DNA of 15,636 nt from Hyphomicrobiales bacterium. GTDB taxonomy: Bacteria > Pseudomonadota > Alphaproteobacteria > Rhizobiales > TMED25. The DNA is taken from contig JADHLM010000016.1 of the NCBI GenBank assembly GCA_016780665.1, forward strand, positions 1-15,636. The letters are read 5' to 3'. Position numbers and translations under genes: made by a program. Below are positions 14,217-15,636 of this stretch, piece after piece (position 1 is the stretch's first letter; the number at the start of each line of letters is the position of its first letter). Below the pieces are notes generated by a model that saw only the letters and a list, made by a program, of their open reading frames with translations, was not told where the DNA came from and ran no database searches.

Positions 14217-14280
14217 TCATCAATACTACCTATATTAGATATAGTTAATACAAGCAAATTAAATTCATGAGTTTTAATTG

Positions 14281-15636
14281 ATGTCTATTAGTACAATAAA
14301 AAATAAATTTCAGATTCATTCAAAATTTCAACCATCAGGTGATCAACCTCACGCAATAAATTCACTAGTGGATGGCTTGAATGAAGGTAAAAGAGATCAG
14401 GTTTTATTGGGTGTTACTGGATCTGGAAAGACCTATACAATGGCTAAAATCATAGAAAACTCTCAACGACCAGCAATAATACTAGCACCTAATAAGACTC
14501 TTGCAGCTCAGTTATATGGCGAATTTAAATCATTCTTCCCTCAAAATTCAGTTGAATATTTTGTCTCATATTATGACTATTATCAACCAGAAGCTTATGT
14601 AGCGAGAACAGACACATATATAGAAAAAGATGCCTCCATCAATGAACAAATTGACAAAATGAGACATTCTGCAACAAGATCGCTCATCGAAAAAGATGAT
14701 ATTATAATTGTTGCATCTGTATCTTGTATATATGGCATTGGTCCACTTGATGTTTACGCTGAAATGACAGAAAAAATACAAGTAAATAGAAATATTGATC
14801 TGAGAGAATTTATTAGTAGGCTCGTAGAACTCCAATATAAAAGAAATGATTTAAATTTTTTTAGAGGAACATTTAGAGTTAAAGGAGATATTCTTGAAAT
14901 ATTTCCTGCCCATTTTGATGACAGAGCATGGAGGATTTCATTCTTTGGGAATGAAATTGAATCAATTAGTGAATTTGACCCATTAACTGGTGAAGTATTT
15001 CAGGATATTGAAGAAATAACTATCTTTGCAAATTCACACTACATAACACCAAAACCAACTCTAAATACAGCTATAAAACAGATTAAAGTTGACCTAAAAA
15101 ATCGACTTGAGTTTTTCAATAAAGAAAATAAATTACTCGAGGCTCAACGACTAGAGCAAAGAACTATTTTTGATCTTGAGATGATAAATACAACAGGTAC
15201 ATGTGCTGGTATTGAAAATTACTCTAGATACCTATCGGGAAGACAAGAGGGTCAGCCACCACCAACTTTATTTGAATATATGCCTGAAAATGCCATCGTA
15301 TTTATTGATGAAAGCCATGTAACAATTCCACAACTAGGTGCTATGTACAAAGGTGATTTGAGCAGAAAAGAAAATCTATCTGAATATGGTTTCAGGCTAC
15401 CCTCTTGCAAGGATAATAGACCATTGAATTTTAATGAGTGGAATTTTATGCGTTCGCAAACAATTTATGTCTCAGCTACTCCAGGAAAATGGGAGCTTAA
15501 TCAAACAGATGGAAAGTTTATTGAACAAATCATCCGTCCAACAGGCTTGATCGATCCGATTACAGAAATTAGGCCAGTTAAAAATCAAGTTGAAGATATA
15601 ATTGGTGAAATTGAGTTAGTTAGCAAAAATAATCAG
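14281..15636 (+). CDS. uvrB: Excinuclease ABC subunit B, 5' two thirds, cut by the right edge
   Basis: UvrB is the damage-verifying helicase-like subunit of nucleotide excision repair; it is loaded by UvrA and then recruits UvrC. The visible 452 codons are open to the window edge and cover roughly two thirds of a usual UvrB of around 670 residues. The Walker A motif is GVTGSGKT at 44-51. APNKTLAAQL is at 69-78. The damage-probing beta-hairpin is YYDYYQPEAYV at 97-107, followed by INEQIDKMRHSATR at 120-133 and VASVSCIYGIG at 144-154. The Walker B/DEAD-like DESH is at 343-346 and YVSATPG at 396-402. The second helicase domain and the UvrC-binding C terminus lie beyond the edge. The ATG at 14281 gives the normal N terminus; no convincing ribosome binding site precedes it. 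It is divergent from the ABM-domain gene. Confidence 0.97.
   Translation, partial: MSISTIKNKFQIHSKFQPSGDQPHAINSLVDGLNEGKRDQVLLGVTGSGKTYTMAKIIENSQRPAIILAPNKTLAAQLYGEFKSFFPQNSVEYFVSYYDYYQPEAYVARTDTYIEKDASINEQIDKMRHSATRSLIEKDDIIIVASVSCIYGIGPLDVYAEMTEKIQVNRNIDLREFISRLVELQYKRNDLNFFRGTFRVKGDILEIFPAHFDDRAWRISFFGNEIESISEFDPLTGEVFQDIEEITIFANSHYITPKPTLNTAIKQIKVDLKNRLEFFNKENKLLEAQRLEQRTIFDLEMINTTGTCAGIENYSRYLSGRQEGQPPPTLFEYMPENAIVFIDESHVTIPQLGAMYKGDLSRKENLSEYGFRLPSCKDNRPLNFNEWNFMRSQTIYVSATPGKWELNQTDGKFIEQIIRPTGLIDPITEIRPVKNQVEDIIGEIELVSKNNQ

Noticed and set aside
14129..14280. LexA (SOS) box upstream of uvrB
   Set aside because: I searched by eye for GTTC-N7-GTTC and its complement and found none close to consensus.
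14566..14835. An 89-codon minus-strand frame inside uvrB
   Set aside because: It is antisense to the strongly conserved beta-hairpin part of uvrB and shows no domain or start signal.
1..15636. Mobile elements, CRISPR arrays, prophage or defence islands
   Set aside because: No spaced direct repeats, terminal inverted repeats, transposase or phage motifs are visible; every long frame is a core gene in conserved order.

Overview
The window is a low-GC (by eye), tightly packed stretch of core chromosome. Gene content and order point to an alphaproteobacterium: rpoD-dnaG-yqeY faces carA-carB-greA, followed by trxB with an LsrB/VtlR-type LysR regulator, then a class I aspartate aminotransferase, an ABM-domain protein and uvrB. 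The AT bias, short intergenic gaps and frequent starts without a Shine-Dalgarno (SD) suggest a streamlined, possibly free-living marine lineage (SAR11-like, HIMB59-like or similar). The lineage is an inference; the alphaproteobacterial assignment is well supported by protein motifs and synteny.

Layout. Positions 1-72: 5' end of an unidentified minus-strand gene cut by the window edge. 202-618 (minus): small four-helix membrane protein of unknown function. 750-826 (minus): tRNA with anticodon CAU and an encoded CCA end. 905-5358 (minus): the information-processing cluster yqeY-dnaG-rpoD, read in that order. 5359-5519: divergent promoter region with a 10-bp inverted repeat. 5520-10595 (plus): carA, carB and greA. 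10626-12445 (plus): trxB and an overlapping LysR-family gene. 12446-12613: a 168-base gap between convergent genes. 12614-14128 (minus): ABM-domain gene directly abutting the aminotransferase gene. 14281 to the right edge (plus): the first 452 codons of uvrB.

How the genes work together. The minus-strand cluster supplies primase and the housekeeping sigma factor. carAB makes carbamoyl phosphate for arginine and pyrimidines, and GreA rescues backtracked RNA polymerase. TrxB maintains the thioredoxin pool; its co-oriented LysR partner matches the regulator known in rhizobia as LsrB and in Brucella as VtlR.

Most interesting part. The gap behind the LysR gene is probably not empty. It holds, in order, a perfect 9-bp dyad that could be a LysR site, a near-consensus -10 box about 55 bases further on, a segment with the anti-SD motif CCTCCC, and a strong intrinsic terminator. 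This is the layout expected of a LysR-controlled AbcR-type (alpha-r15) trans-acting sRNA. As I recall, AbcR sRNAs lie next to lsrB in rhizobia and are activated by VtlR/LsrB. I see no CRISPR, prophage, insertion sequence or defence system here.
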